Below are positions 8,072 to 16,920 of a stretch of DNA of 64,000 bases, piece after piece. The notes under the pieces were generated by a model. That model was not told the DNA's origin. It made no database searches and saw nothing but the letters and a program-made list of their open reading frames with translations. Made by a program: the position numbers and the translations under genes. The stretch is from Rhodanobacter humi (lineage in GTDB: Bacteria; Pseudomonadota; Gammaproteobacteria; Xanthomonadales; Rhodanobacteraceae). The DNA lies in NCBI RefSeq assembly GCF_041107455.1, contig NZ_JBGBPY010000001.1, positions 3,410,001 through 3,474,000 on the forward strand, read 5' to 3'. Positions within the stretch are counted from its first letter, which is position 1. The number at the start of each line of letters is the position of its first letter.

Positions 8072-8427
8072 GCGCGTGGCTCCAGCACGAGGCGGCCGGA
8101 GGAATAGGTGGCGTCGCCCTCGCGATACGCGAAGTGCAGCTTGCCGCGCGCGCGGTCGATGCGCAGCGTCAGCGTCACGCGGTCGCCCGGCTGCAGCAGG
8201 CGCTGGAACTTCAGCGCCTCCATCTCGCGGCAGTGCGGCGAGCTGCCCAGGCGCGCGGCCGCCAGCTGCAGCGCCCAGGCGACTTGCGTCGCGCCGGGCA
8301 GCACCGGCGCCTGCGGGAAGTGGCCGGGGAAATACGCGAGATCCGCGGGCACCTGCAACTGCAGCGTGCATTCGTCGCCGTCGCGGCGTTCGTCGAGGAC
8401 CACGGGCCCGGTGCGTCGCGTGTTCAT
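8068..8427 (-). CDS. 3-hydroxyacyl-ACP dehydratase-like protein (ApeI-type)
   Basis: 119-residue hotdog protein with YFPGHFPQAPVLPG (His36), the FabZ-like active-site loop, and LQPGDRVTLTL further on. In E. coli ApeI pairs with ApeP, which matches the presence of the gene at 3906-4388. Start and stop both overlap neighbours by four bases, so it is tightly coupled in the operon. Confidence 0.85.
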   Translation of the reverse strand: MNTRRTGPVVLDERRDGDECTLQLQVPADLAYFPGHFPQAPVLPGATQVAWALQLAAARLGSSPHCREMEALKFQRLLQPGDRVTLTLRIDRARGKLHFAYREGDATYSSGRLVLEPRA

Positions 8428-8969
8428 GCCTTCGCCCGCAGTCGTTTGCGCAGCAGCCATTCGCCCACGAACAGCGGGCCCATGATGAAGTACACGAGCA
8501 GGCCGTTGTACAGCGTCCACCACTTCAGCGGCGCCCACAGCGTGAGCGCGGCCGACATGGCGGCATTGAACACGAAGAAGCCCACCCACACCCAGGTGAC
8601 CTTGCGCGTGTACGGAATCGCCGCGTCCGGCAGCTCCGGCTCGCGCACGCGGGCGATGCGCTCCACCACCGGCGGGCCATAGACGAGGCTGAGTCCGAAC
8701 GTGAACAGCAGGAACAGGCTGATCAAGGTGGGGTACCAGCGCAGCAGCGAGGATTCGCCGCTCACCGCCAGCATGGCGCAATAGGCCAGCGCCACGCCCA
8801 GCATCCAGCGTCCGCCCGGCTCGCGCCACAGGAACGGCGCGCGCAGCAGCCACACCGCGGCCAGCGCCAGCGCGAACACCGGCGGCGCCACCGTTTCCAT
8901 GCCGAAATAGACCAGAAACGGATACAGCACGCCGACCACCGGCAGCAGAATGTTGACTAGCTTGCGCAT
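8424..8969 (-). CDS. Inner-membrane protein, COG4648-like, aryl-polyene locus
   Basis: 181 residues with about five hydrophobic segments: NILLPVVGVLYPFLVYF (6-22), VFALALAAVWLL (31-42), ALAYCAMLAV, TLISLFLLFTFGLSLV (81-96) and VWVGFFVFNAAMSAAL (127-142), then a final LLVYFIMGPLFVGEWLL before a basic tail. This small multi-span protein is a regular member of aryl-polyene operons, but its biochemical role is not established. A part in transferring the product within the inner membrane is plausible. It overlaps the ACP gene by 13 bases. Confidence 0.8.
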   Translation of the reverse strand: MRKLVNILLPVVGVLYPFLVYFGMETVAPPVFALALAAVWLLRAPFLWREPGGRWMLGVALAYCAMLAVSGESSLLRWYPTLISLFLLFTFGLSLVYGPPVVERIARVREPELPDAAIPYTRKVTWVWVGFFVFNAAMSAALTLWAPLKWWTLYNGLLVYFIMGPLFVGEWLLRKRLRAKA

Positions 8970-9256
8970 GCGGCCTGCTGGCTGGCGACGAAGGCGGCGA
9001 GGCTGGCCACGCTGGCGAAGTGGCGGCGCGCGTCCTTGTCGTCCGAGGCGATGCGGATGTCGTAGCGCTTCTGCAGTGCCAGCGCCAGTTCCAGCGCGTC
9101 CACCGAGTCCAGCCCCAGCCCTTCGCCGAACAGCGGCTGCTGCGGCGGGATGTCGGCGGGCTGCAGGTCTTCCAGGTTCAGCGTGTCGATGACGAGCTGG
9201 GCGAGCTCCTGCTCTAGCGCGGTATGGGCCAGCGCGGTATGGGTCGATGCGTTCAC
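8957..9256 (-). CDS. Acyl carrier protein (aryl-polyene ACP 2)
   Basis: 99-residue ACP. The phosphopantetheine serine is Ser51 in GLGLDSVDALEL. The gene starts with GTG at 9254-9256, sharing GTGA with the acyltransferase stop. An N-terminal extension of about 12 residues precedes the first helix. Two distinct ACPs in one operon match the ApeE/ApeF pair of known aryl-polyene systems. Confidence 0.9.
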   Translation of the reverse strand: MNASTHTALAHTALEQELAQLVIDTLNLEDLQPADIPPQQPLFGEGLGLDSVDALELALALQKRYDIRIASDDKDARRHFASVASLAAFVASQQAACAS

Positions 9257-10044
9257 GTGGCGGCGAGCTCCCTGTGGAAGAGTTGGTGCAGATGGTCGTT
9301 GAGGCGGCGCGAGGCGATCGGCAGCGCCGCATCGGTATTGAACGGCGCGGGATCGATGTCCGCGCCCACGTGCAGACGCACGCGGAAACGGCAAGGCGGG
9401 ATGTGGTGCCACGGCCGGCCCTTGGTCAGCGTGGGCGGGTCGACGGTGATGAACACGGGTGTCACCGTGCGTGCGCCGCGCAGCGCGATGGCCGCCGCGC
9501 CGCGATGGAAGCGCGGTGGCTGGCCCGGCGCCGTGCGCGTGCCTTCGGGAAACACGATCAGGCACTGGCCTTCGCGCAGCACGTCGGCGGCGCGTTCCAG
9601 CATGTCCATGCTGCCGTCGTTGCCGATGTACTGCGCGGTGCGCACCGGGCCGCGGGTGCACGGATTGTCGAACAGTCCCTGCTTCACCACGCAGTTCGCG
9701 TCGCGGATCTGCGCGGCCAGGAACACCACGTCGATCAGCGAGGGATGGTTCGCCACCACCAGCTGGCCGGGACGCCCCAGCCGCTCGGCGCCGTCGATCG
9801 CGAAGTCCAGCACGCGGGTGCGATACATGAACTGCACGTGCAGGTGGAAGGCGCGGCTGATCGCGGCGCGCGCGCGCCGGCGCCGCGTCGGCGCGTCGCC
9901 GGGCAGGCAGGCCAGCAGCGGTAGCACCACCACGCGCAGCAGCAGGCCGCCCACGCCGAACAGCACGAAGCTGGCGCCGGTGGCCACGAGGCGCCAGGCC
10001 CAGGCGTCGCGGCGTTGGTTCAGCGGGTACGTTGCCAGTTCCAT
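9253..10044 (-). CDS. PlsC-type acyltransferase
   Basis: 263 residues of the 1-acylglycerol-3-phosphate acyltransferase family. NHPSLID (His100 to Asp105) is the HX4D motif and FPEGTR is the substrate-binding motif. A hydrophobic stretch at about residues 20-48 anchors it to the inner membrane. The start at 10042-10044 lies 25 bases inside the upstream gene. It probably transfers the aryl-polyene chain, or a fatty acyl group of the lipid anchor, rather than making bulk phospholipid. Confidence 0.85.
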   Translation of the reverse strand: MELATYPLNQRRDAWAWRLVATGASFVLFGVGGLLLRVVVLPLLACLPGDAPTRRRRARAAISRAFHLHVQFMYRTRVLDFAIDGAERLGRPGQLVVANHPSLIDVVFLAAQIRDANCVVKQGLFDNPCTRGPVRTAQYIGNDGSMDMLERAADVLREGQCLIVFPEGTRTAPGQPPRFHRGAAAIALRGARTVTPVFITVDPPTLTKGRPWHHIPPCRFRVRLHVGADIDPAPFNTDAALPIASRRLNDHLHQLFHRELAAT

Positions 10045-10766
10045 CGGCGGGTCTTCCAGTCGTGTCGGATCGAGGTTTCGCGGGCATGCAGGGCGCGCAG
10101 GAAATCCAGTGCGTGCGGCCAGGCGCAGGCCACCGCACCGTCGCCGCGCGACTGCGCCAGCCGCCAGTCGCCCCCCGCGGGCGTTGCCGTGCCTGCATCG
10201 ATCTTCCCCAGTCGCAGCGCGACAGCATAGGAGAACGGCACGTCGGCGATCCACTGCGCATAGACGGGCGGTGGCAGCTCCTCGGCCACCACCACCAGGG
10301 CGGCGTGCGCGCCGGCGGCCAGTTGCAGCGCGCCTTCCAGCACGGCGTGCTCGAAGGTGTCGGCCTCGCCCGCGATCGCCACCGATTCGCCGCGCTGGCC
10401 GCGCAGGATCGACCACTGGCCCGCGATCGCGTTGTGCACCGACAGGCCGAAGGCGGTGGGCGACAGCGGCTGGCCATCGGCGACCTCGACTAGCAGTTGC
10501 CAGGTGCGCGGCGTTTCGCCGTGGCGCGAGCCGAACACGAACGGGAGTTGCTCGGCGTCGCCGCACAAGGGCCACGCGGTCTCCATCGTCATCCGCGCCA
10601 GCCGGCTCAGCCGACGACGCTGCAGCGCGGGCAGGAAGGCGCAGGCCGGTTGCGCCTGGCCGTCGTCCGCCACGGCTTGCGGCGATCCGGCCCAGGCCTG
10701 CCAATCCGCGCTGTCCGCCAGACCCGGCGCCCAGGCGCGCCACGCTTCGATGCGCAGCTCGATCAT
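10020..10766 (-). CDS. Ketosynthase-like chain-length-factor protein (ApeC-like)
   Basis: 248 residues, about the length of the N-terminal half of a ketosynthase. It shows FVFGSRHGE and FGLSVHNAIAGQWSI, a ketoacyl-synthase-2 family pattern in which no catalytic cysteine or histidine pair is seen. Such proteins partner an active ketosynthase as a chain-length factor. It follows two active ketosynthases with 4-base overlaps, so a heterodimer with one of them is expected. The C-terminal half of a normal ketosynthase is absent, as in this family generally, so it is not a truncation artefact. Confidence 0.82.
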   Translation of the reverse strand: MIELRIEAWRAWAPGLADSADWQAWAGSPQAVADDGQAQPACAFLPALQRRRLSRLARMTMETAWPLCGDAEQLPFVFGSRHGETPRTWQLLVEVADGQPLSPTAFGLSVHNAIAGQWSILRGQRGESVAIAGEADTFEHAVLEGALQLAAGAHAALVVVAEELPPPVYAQWIADVPFSYAVALRLGKIDAGTATPAGGDWRLAQSRGDGAVACAWPHALDFLRALHARETSIRHDWKTRRWNWQRTR

Positions 10767-12010
10767 GCGGCGGCTCCGGCGTGGCGCTTGAACAGCAGGG
10801 CGGCGCAGCTGCCGCCGAAGCCGAAGCTGCTGCTGAGCGCGGCGTCGATGGGCTGCTCGCGGTTCGCGGCAAGCAGGGAGGAATCGGCGAAGGCCGGGTC
10901 GGGATCGTCCAGCGGTGCGCCGGCGGCAAGGAAGCCGTGTTCCAGCATCAGCAGGCACGCGATCGCGTCCAGTGCGCCGGCGGCGCCGGGCGCATGGCCG
11001 AGCAGGCCCTTGATCGAGGAGATCGGCGGCAACGGCATGCCGCGCTCGGCGAACACGGTGGCGATGGCCTGCCATTCGGCGAGGTCGCCCGGGGTGCCGC
11101 AGGCATGCGCGTTGACGTAACCGGGGCACGCCCCGGAACGATCCAGCGCCTGGCGCAGTGCGCAGGCGATGCCGCCGGCGCCGGGGCCGACCATGCTGGC
11201 CGCATCGGTGGCGCTGCCGTAGCCGGCGAGTTCCGCCAGCACGCGCGCACCGCGGGCCTGTGCGTGTTCCAGCGATTCCAGCACCAGCACGCCCGCGCCC
11301 GCCGCCAGCGCGAAGCCGTCGCGCTCGCGATGGAACGGGCGCAAGGCGCGCGCCGGTTCCGCCTGCGGGGACAGCGCACCCATCGCGTCGAACCACATCG
11401 CGGTGCTGGGATGCAGTTCCTCGGCGCCGCCGGCGATCACCACCTGCTGCCGGCCGAGCTGGACCAGTTCCAGCGCATGGCCGATCGCGTGTGCCCCGCT
11501 GGTGCAGGCCGAGCTGATCGTGTAGCTGCTGCCGCCGATGCCGAAGGCCTGGGCGAGGCCGGCCGACGGCGCGCTGCTCATGCCGCGCGGCACGAGGAAG
11601 GGTGACAGTTTCGCGATGCCGCGGGCGCGATGGTTTTCCAGCGCTTGCTCGTGTTCGCTGAGCGCGGCGCCGCCGCCCAGCACCAGGCCGCAGTCGGCTT
11701 CGGCCAGGCGTTCCGGTGGCAGCCCTGCCTGCGCCAGCGCCTCGTTGGCCGCATGCCAGGCGTACAGCGCCGGGGCGGGCAGGAAGCGGCGCAGCTTGCG
11801 CGGCGGCTCCGGTGGCAGCGCGGCTTCGTCCACCGGACCGCCCACCTTGCCGCGCATGCCCAGCGCGGCGAAGGCGTCCATCGTGCGCAGGCCGTGGCGG
11901 CGCGTGCGCAGTGCATCGAGCAGGGCTGACGTGCCCGTGCCCACGCAGCTCACCGCGCCCATGCCGGTGACCACCACGCGCGGCAGGCCGCGTGCGTCGA
12001 CCAGGCGCAT
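10763..12010 (-). CDS. Beta-ketoacyl-ACP synthase (aryl-polyene ketosynthase 2)
   Basis: 415-residue condensing enzyme. Cys169 lies in TISSACTSG. His302 lies in NAHACGTPGD, an unusual variant of the HGTGT loop. His339 lies in KGLLGHAPGAAG, so the Cys-His-His set is kept. The start at 12008-12010 shares one base with the stop of the upstream ketosynthase (TGATG). It probably elongates the polyene together with its neighbours. The altered first-histidine loop sets it apart from the other two ketosynthases. Confidence 0.9.
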   Translation of the reverse strand: MRLVDARGLPRVVVTGMGAVSCVGTGTSALLDALRTRRHGLRTMDAFAALGMRGKVGGPVDEAALPPEPPRKLRRFLPAPALYAWHAANEALAQAGLPPERLAEADCGLVLGGGAALSEHEQALENHRARGIAKLSPFLVPRGMSSAPSAGLAQAFGIGGSSYTISSACTSGAHAIGHALELVQLGRQQVVIAGGAEELHPSTAMWFDAMGALSPQAEPARALRPFHRERDGFALAAGAGVLVLESLEHAQARGARVLAELAGYGSATDAASMVGPGAGGIACALRQALDRSGACPGYVNAHACGTPGDLAEWQAIATVFAERGMPLPPISSIKGLLGHAPGAAGALDAIACLLMLEHGFLAAGAPLDDPDPAFADSSLLAANREQPIDAALSSSFGFGGSCAALLFKRHAGAAA

Positions 12011-13233
12011 CAATCGGCCGCCTTGAAGATCAGCGAGGTGTTGATGCCGCCGAACGCGAAGTTGTTGTTCATCACCACGTCGGTGGCGATGACGCGACCC
12101 GCGCCGGTGAGGTAATCCAGCTCGGCGCAGTCGGCGGCGCGTTCGTCGAGGTTCAAGGTGGGCGCGAACCAGCCCTCGCGCATCATCCGGATCGCCCACC
12201 AGGACTCCAGCGCGCCGCAGGCGCCCAGCGTGTGGCCCACGTAGCTCTTCATCGTGCTGATCGGCGTGCGCGTGCCCAGCACTTCGGCGGTGGCGTGGCT
12301 CTCGGCCACGTCGCCGCGGTCGGTGGCGGTGCCGTGGGCGCTGACGTAGCCGATGGCGCTGGCCGGTAGCTGCGCGTCGTCCAGCGCGAGGCGCATCGCC
12401 GCCGCCATCGTTTCGGCCGTGGGCTGGGTGATGTGGGCACCGTCGGAGTTGCAGCCGAAGCCCACCACCTCGGCGTGGATCGTGGCGCCGCGCGCCTTCG
12501 CGTGTTCGTACTCCTCGAGCACCAGGGTGCTGGCACCTTCGCCCACCACCAGGCCGTCGCGCCGCGCATCGAACGGGCGCGGGGTGAGCCCGGGCTCGTC
12601 GTTGCGCGTGCTGGTGGCGAACAGCGTGTCGAACACCGCGGCGCCGGGGCCGGAGAGTTCCTCGGCGCCGCCGCACAACATCAGTTTCTGCCGGCCGTAG
12701 CGGATCGCCTCGTAGCCGTAGCCGATCGCCTGGCTGCCCGAGGTGCAGGCGCTGGAGGTGGGGATCACGCGGCCCTTCAGGCCGAAGAACACGCCCACGT
12801 TCACCGCCGTGGTGTGCGCCATCATCTGGATGTAGCTGGTGGCGGTGACGCCTTGCATCGAGCCGGTGTCCAGCATGCGTCCCATCACCCGCACCGGCTC
12901 CACGCTGCCACCGGAGGAGCCGTAGGCCACGCCCATGCGGCCGTCGCGGATGCTTGCGTCGTCGAGCAGGCCGGCATCACGCAACGCGTGTTCGCTGGCG
13001 GCCACGGCGAACTGCGACACGCGGCCCATCGAGCGGGTCTTCTGGCGCGGCCACGCCGGCGGCGCGAAGTCGTCCACCGGGCAGCCGAGGCGGCCGTTCA
13101 GCGCGTCGAAGTAGTCCCACTCATGCATGCGGCGCACGGCGTTGCGGTGTTGGCGGAGGCGCGCGGCGATGGTGGGCCAGTCGTGGCCCAGCGGCGTGAT
13201 GCCGCCCATGCCGGTGATGACGACGCGTTTCAT
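12010..13233 (-). CDS. Beta-ketoacyl-ACP synthase (aryl-polyene ketosynthase 1)
   Basis: 407-residue FabF-like enzyme with Cys163 in PTSSACTSG, His300 in SAHGTATD and His334 in KSYVGHTLGACG. It starts MKRVVITGMGG at 13231-13233. GGAGCTCC a few bases upstream supplies a ribosome site. It is the first gene after the 700-base repeat-bearing spacer, so translation restarts here without overlap. It resembles the E. coli ApeO/ApeR class and is the best candidate for the main elongating ketosynthase. Confidence 0.92.
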   Translation of the reverse strand: MKRVVITGMGGITPLGHDWPTIAARLRQHRNAVRRMHEWDYFDALNGRLGCPVDDFAPPAWPRQKTRSMGRVSQFAVAASEHALRDAGLLDDASIRDGRMGVAYGSSGGSVEPVRVMGRMLDTGSMQGVTATSYIQMMAHTTAVNVGVFFGLKGRVIPTSSACTSGSQAIGYGYEAIRYGRQKLMLCGGAEELSGPGAAVFDTLFATSTRNDEPGLTPRPFDARRDGLVVGEGASTLVLEEYEHAKARGATIHAEVVGFGCNSDGAHITQPTAETMAAAMRLALDDAQLPASAIGYVSAHGTATDRGDVAESHATAEVLGTRTPISTMKSYVGHTLGACGALESWWAIRMMREGWFAPTLNLDERAADCAELDYLTGAGRVIATDVVMNNNFAFGGINTSLIFKAAD

Positions 13234-13311
13234 GCGCGGAGCTCCTTGGTTGGCGCGCTTGGGCGCGCCAAGTTGTTCTTTGGCAATACGCGGCGGCTGA
13301 TGAATCCTGGA

Positions 13312-13923
13312 TAGGCGTTTCGTCCGCCTGCCGGCGGGCGAGTTACTTCTCTTTGCGTGCCCAAAGAGAAGTAACCAAGAGAAACGGCACCCCGCGGACG
13401 CGCCCTCCGGGCATCCTGCCCTGCGGGTGCGCGGGTGGATTCCGGGGTTTTTCGGCAGCACGTCCTGTGCTGTCGAAAAACTGGCCGACCTCCTGTCGGC
13501 CACCCTGCGGGCTGGTCCTCCATCCACCCGCCGCGTCCGAGGGGCCCCGGGTAGAGCGGCGCGCTTCCTGCGCGCACTCGGGTCGCCGCTGCGCGACGAA
13601 GGAGCGAGAGTGTGCAGTGTTCGTGCTTTTGCTTGAGCTTTTGTTGTGGCTTTTCTGAAGAATGCGCGCAGGAAGCGCGCTGCTCTGCCGGGGCCCCTGT
13701 GCGGCGGTGAGGCTCGGACGAAAAGGCCCGCAGGGTGTGCGGCAGGGATGCCGCACACTTTTCGCCGGGGCAGGAGCCCCGTCGAAAAGCCCGGCCGAGA
13801 CTCACGCACCCGGAGGGCAGGATGCCCGTAGGGCGCCGCACCGGGGTGGCCTCTCTTTTGGTTACTTTTCTCTGGCCACGCAGAGAAAAGTAACTCGCGC
13901 CCCGACAGGGGCACGAAACCCCG
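13312..13923. repeat. Large imperfect inverted repeat inside the pigment operon
   Basis: The 718-base gap between ketosynthase 1 and the exporter is filled by two diverged copies of one sequence in opposite orientation. Each arm carries a 14-bp perfect hairpin: GTTACTTCTCTTTG at 13342-13355/13362-13375, and GTTACTTTTCTCTG at 13861-13874/13881-13894. Further in, 13387-13431 matches the complement of 13805-13850, and 13504-13590 matches the complement of about 13660-13740. Frames inside are open but look like products of the repeat's composition. No gene is called. Confidence 0.8.
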
Positions 13924-13951
13924 GCCGTAGGCCGGCCATCTCGCCAAGAGC

Positions 13952-16312
13952 TCATGGCAATACCTCATCGCCAGCCCGGCTAGCCGGAACAAGCAACGCG
14001 GTAAACGCGATGCCCAGCAGCAGCGTCAACCCGAAATCCCTCAGCGCCGGCAACGAAGAAAGCGACAGCAAGCCGAACGAGAGCAACGCGGTGAGCGCGG
14101 AAAGCAGCACGCTCGCGTACATCGCCCCCGGCCGATCCGCCGTGTGCGGCTCCCCCTCGTGCAGGAACACCGCGTAATTCGCGCCCACGCCCAGTACCAG
14201 CATCAGCGCCATCCAGTGGAACAGGGTCAACGGCTGGCCGAGGTAGCCCAGCGCAGCGAGGGTGAGCGCGATGCCCAGCACCGGCGGTGCCAGCACACGC
14301 GGCGCGCGGCGCCAGCCGTAGCGCCAGCCGAACACCGGCACGATCAGCAGCATCGCGGCAAGCAGCCACACGCTGGCGTAGCCGCGGTAGCGGCCGAACA
14401 GCGCCGACACGCTGGCAGGCTTGTCCACCAGCTGCACGCCGGGCAGGCCGGTGGCCGCCTGCGCCAGCAAGGCGTCGCCGGCATCGCCTTGCGGCAGCAC
14501 CAGCGAGGCGCAGCCCTGCGCGCGGCAGCCCATCCACAGCTGGCGGAACGGGGTGGACAGCGGCGTCTTCAGCCAGTCGTCCAGTTGCAGCGGCGTGCCG
14601 GGCCAGGCGGCGAGGTACGCGTCGATGGCGTCGGCGCGGAAGCCGGCATCCGCCAGCACTTTGCGCAGGCGCGCGGGATCGTCGAACAGCCGCGCGAGCA
14701 GGGCGTGATCCCGCGCCTGTCGCGTCTGCGAGGGCACCATGCCGGCGAGGCCCAACCATCCGTCCAGCTTGCCGTCGTCGACCAGGGCCTGCAGGCGCGT
14801 CTCCAGCGCTTCCTCGCGCTGCAGGGTCTGCTCGCTGTCCTTGCCTTGCACCAGGTAGAACTGGCTGCCGTTGCCCAGCCCGGTGATTTCGCGAATCCGT
14901 GCTTCCTGTGTGGTGAGCGCGGCGGGCTGGGCGATCAGGTTGTGCACGTCGTCGTCGTGGCGCAGTTGCGTCCAACCGGGCAGGGCGATCAGCAGCAACA
15001 GCAGCGCCACCAACGCGCCGCGCCAGCCGCTCGCCGGTTTGGCCAGCACGTGCTGCAGCGCGCGCGCGCCGTGTACCAGCGCGGGCGCCATCGGTTTCGA
15101 CGGGCGCTGCAGCAGGGCAGGCAGCAACCAGAACACGCTGAGACAGGCGGCACTCATGCCACTGATTGCGAACACCGCCATCTGGCGCAGCGCGGGGAAC
15201 GGCACCAGCCCCAGCAGCGCATAGCCCAGCAGGGAGGTGGCCAGCGCCAGCAGCAGGGCGGCGCGCACCTGGCGCAGGCCTGCACCTGCTTGCCAGTGCG
15301 CGCCGGCGTTGGCGCGCGCGCTGAGGTACTGGATCGAGTAGTCCACCGCTTCGCCGAGCAGTGCCGCGCCGAACACCAAGGTGAGCAGGTAGATCTGGCC
15401 GAACACCAGCAGCGACACGGTGGTGGCCGCGGCCACGCCCACCGCCGTGGAGAGGAAGGCCAGCAGCAGCGGCCGGGGCGAGCGGAACACGGCCAGCAGC
15501 AGCAGGGCGATGCCGATCGAGGAGATCCAGCCGACCATGTGCACGTCGCGCTCGGCGCCGGCGCGCGCGGCGGCGGCGTAGAACACCGCGCCGGTGCGCA
15601 GCAGGCGGGTGCCGGGGTAGTCGCGTTCAATCTGCTGTTCCGCCGCACGCAGGGCGCCCAGCGCGCGGCGCTGCACGTCGTCGTCGTAGGACGAGCCGTC
15701 GAGTGTGGCGGTGACCAGCACGCAGGTGGTGTCGTCGCGATGCGCGACCAGCAGGTTGTCCTCCGGCAGCAGCGGCGAGCGGCTCCACGGCTGCTGCGCC
15801 AGCCAGTGCTGCAGCCAGCCGAACGGATCGGCGGCGAGCGGCACGCCCACGCCGGTGAGGAAGGGCTCGTTGAGGCGTTGGGCCAGCGCTTGCGCGGCGT
15901 CGTAGTCCGGCTGCGCCAGCGCGGCGCGGTCGGCGTCGGTGAGCAGCCAGTCGCGGTGCGCCAGGTAGGGGGCGAGCAGTTGCTGCAGGTCGAACGGCGG
16001 CAGCTCGGTGGTGACCGCGCCGAACACCTTCTGCGCAGCCAGCGCCTTGCCCAGCGCACGCGCGGCGTCCTTGGCGCGCGCGTCGTCGGCGTTTTCCACC
16101 ACCAGCACCATGCGGTCGCCGTTGGCGTGGGCCAGCCGTTCCACCGCGGCCTCGGCCAGCGGGTTCTGCTCGGTGGCGGGCAGCATCGCCAGCAGGTCGG
16201 TCTGGATCGGCAGCGGGCCGCGGCCGAACAGCAGCCAAGCGCCCAGTGCGGCGACCAGCACGGTGGCGACGGCGAACAGGCCGGCGCGCAGCTTGAGCGT
16301 GCGCGGCGTCAT
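13952..16312 (-). CDS. MMPL/RND-family exporter (ApeM-like)
   Basis: 786-residue inner-membrane transporter with one N-terminal span, a periplasmic domain, a block of about five spans near residues 250-400, a second periplasmic domain and a final block of spans near 640-780. This is the usual two-fold RND layout. It contains FGAALLGEAVDYSIQYL and, in the second half, LVLGVGANYAVFL, the MMPL-type span-4 motifs. It probably moves the lipid-linked aryl polyene out of the inner membrane, handing it to the LolA-like protein encoded just upstream. The start at 16310-16312 overlaps that gene's stop. Confidence 0.88.
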   Translation of the reverse strand: MTPRTLKLRAGLFAVATVLVAALGAWLLFGRGPLPIQTDLLAMLPATEQNPLAEAAVERLAHANGDRMVLVVENADDARAKDAARALGKALAAQKVFGAVTTELPPFDLQQLLAPYLAHRDWLLTDADRAALAQPDYDAAQALAQRLNEPFLTGVGVPLAADPFGWLQHWLAQQPWSRSPLLPEDNLLVAHRDDTTCVLVTATLDGSSYDDDVQRRALGALRAAEQQIERDYPGTRLLRTGAVFYAAAARAGAERDVHMVGWISSIGIALLLLAVFRSPRPLLLAFLSTAVGVAAATTVSLLVFGQIYLLTLVFGAALLGEAVDYSIQYLSARANAGAHWQAGAGLRQVRAALLLALATSLLGYALLGLVPFPALRQMAVFAISGMSAACLSVFWLLPALLQRPSKPMAPALVHGARALQHVLAKPASGWRGALVALLLLLIALPGWTQLRHDDDVHNLIAQPAALTTQEARIREITGLGNGSQFYLVQGKDSEQTLQREEALETRLQALVDDGKLDGWLGLAGMVPSQTRQARDHALLARLFDDPARLRKVLADAGFRADAIDAYLAAWPGTPLQLDDWLKTPLSTPFRQLWMGCRAQGCASLVLPQGDAGDALLAQAATGLPGVQLVDKPASVSALFGRYRGYASVWLLAAMLLIVPVFGWRYGWRRAPRVLAPPVLGIALTLAALGYLGQPLTLFHWMALMLVLGVGANYAVFLHEGEPHTADRPGAMYASVLLSALTALLSFGLLSLSSLPALRDFGLTLLLGIAFTALLVPASRAGDEVLP

Positions 16313-16920
16313 GGCAGGCCGAGCGCGCGCTTTTCCAGCGCGACCAGCGGGCCGGCGTCGCGGGTGTGCGCGAAGCGGATCTCGGTGCGGGCGCCGCCCT
16401 GCATGGCGATGGTGATGCCTTGCAGGTAGTCGTTCCCCTGCAGCTCGATGCTGCCCAGCACGCGCGCCACGCGTTCCTGCTTCGGTACGAAACGCAGCGT
16501 CCACTGCGCGGGCGTGCCGCTGGCCTCGACGTTGAACTGGCGCAGCGCCTCGTCCACTTTGCCGCCCAGCATGCCTTGCAGCATCTGCGAAACCTGGCTG
16601 ACGCCACGCTCGCCGCGCATGGGATGGGCGTTGCCGTCGGGATCGATGCGCGCGCTGCGGCTGCCGGTGAGCGCGATGGTTTCCTGGTAGGGCGAAACGG
16701 TTTGCCACAGCATGCCGTGGCCCAGTACGAACAGCAGCCGGCCTTCGCTCACCTGCGGCTTGGCCAGCGCGGGATTGCTGCGGGTCTGGGTGAAGTCGGC
16801 GCGTACCGCGGCGTGCCGGCCCAGCTCGGCCAGCACGTTCTGCAGCAAGGTGTTGTCGGTCTGTGCATGGGCGAACGGCACGAGGCAGCCGAGCAACAAC
16901 AGAAACATCAGGCGACGCAT
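16309..16920 (-). CDS. LolA-like periplasmic carrier (ApeL-like)
   Basis: 203 residues. The signal peptide MRRLMFLLLLGCLVPFAHA is followed by a LolA-type domain with RADFTQTRSNPALAKPQ, GRLLFVLGHGMLWQTVSPY and a C-terminal EIRFAHTRD strand. LolA-like proteins bind a lipid tail in the periplasm, so this one probably carries the pigment to the outer membrane in partnership with the exporter encoded next to it. It overlaps both neighbours (4 bases with the exporter, 13 with the glycosyltransferase). Confidence 0.87.
   Translation of the reverse strand: MRRLMFLLLLGCLVPFAHAQTDNTLLQNVLAELGRHAAVRADFTQTRSNPALAKPQVSEGRLLFVLGHGMLWQTVSPYQETIALTGSRSARIDPDGNAHPMRGERGVSQVSQMLQGMLGGKVDEALRQFNVEASGTPAQWTLRFVPKQERVARVLGSIELQGNDYLQGITIAMQGGARTEIRFAHTRDAGPLVALEKRALGLP

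Noticed and set aside
13230-14177. Open frames on both strands inside the inverted repeat between the ketosynthase and exporter genes
   Set aside because: They follow the repeat sequence, are not conserved protein-like, and appear as mirror images in the two arms.
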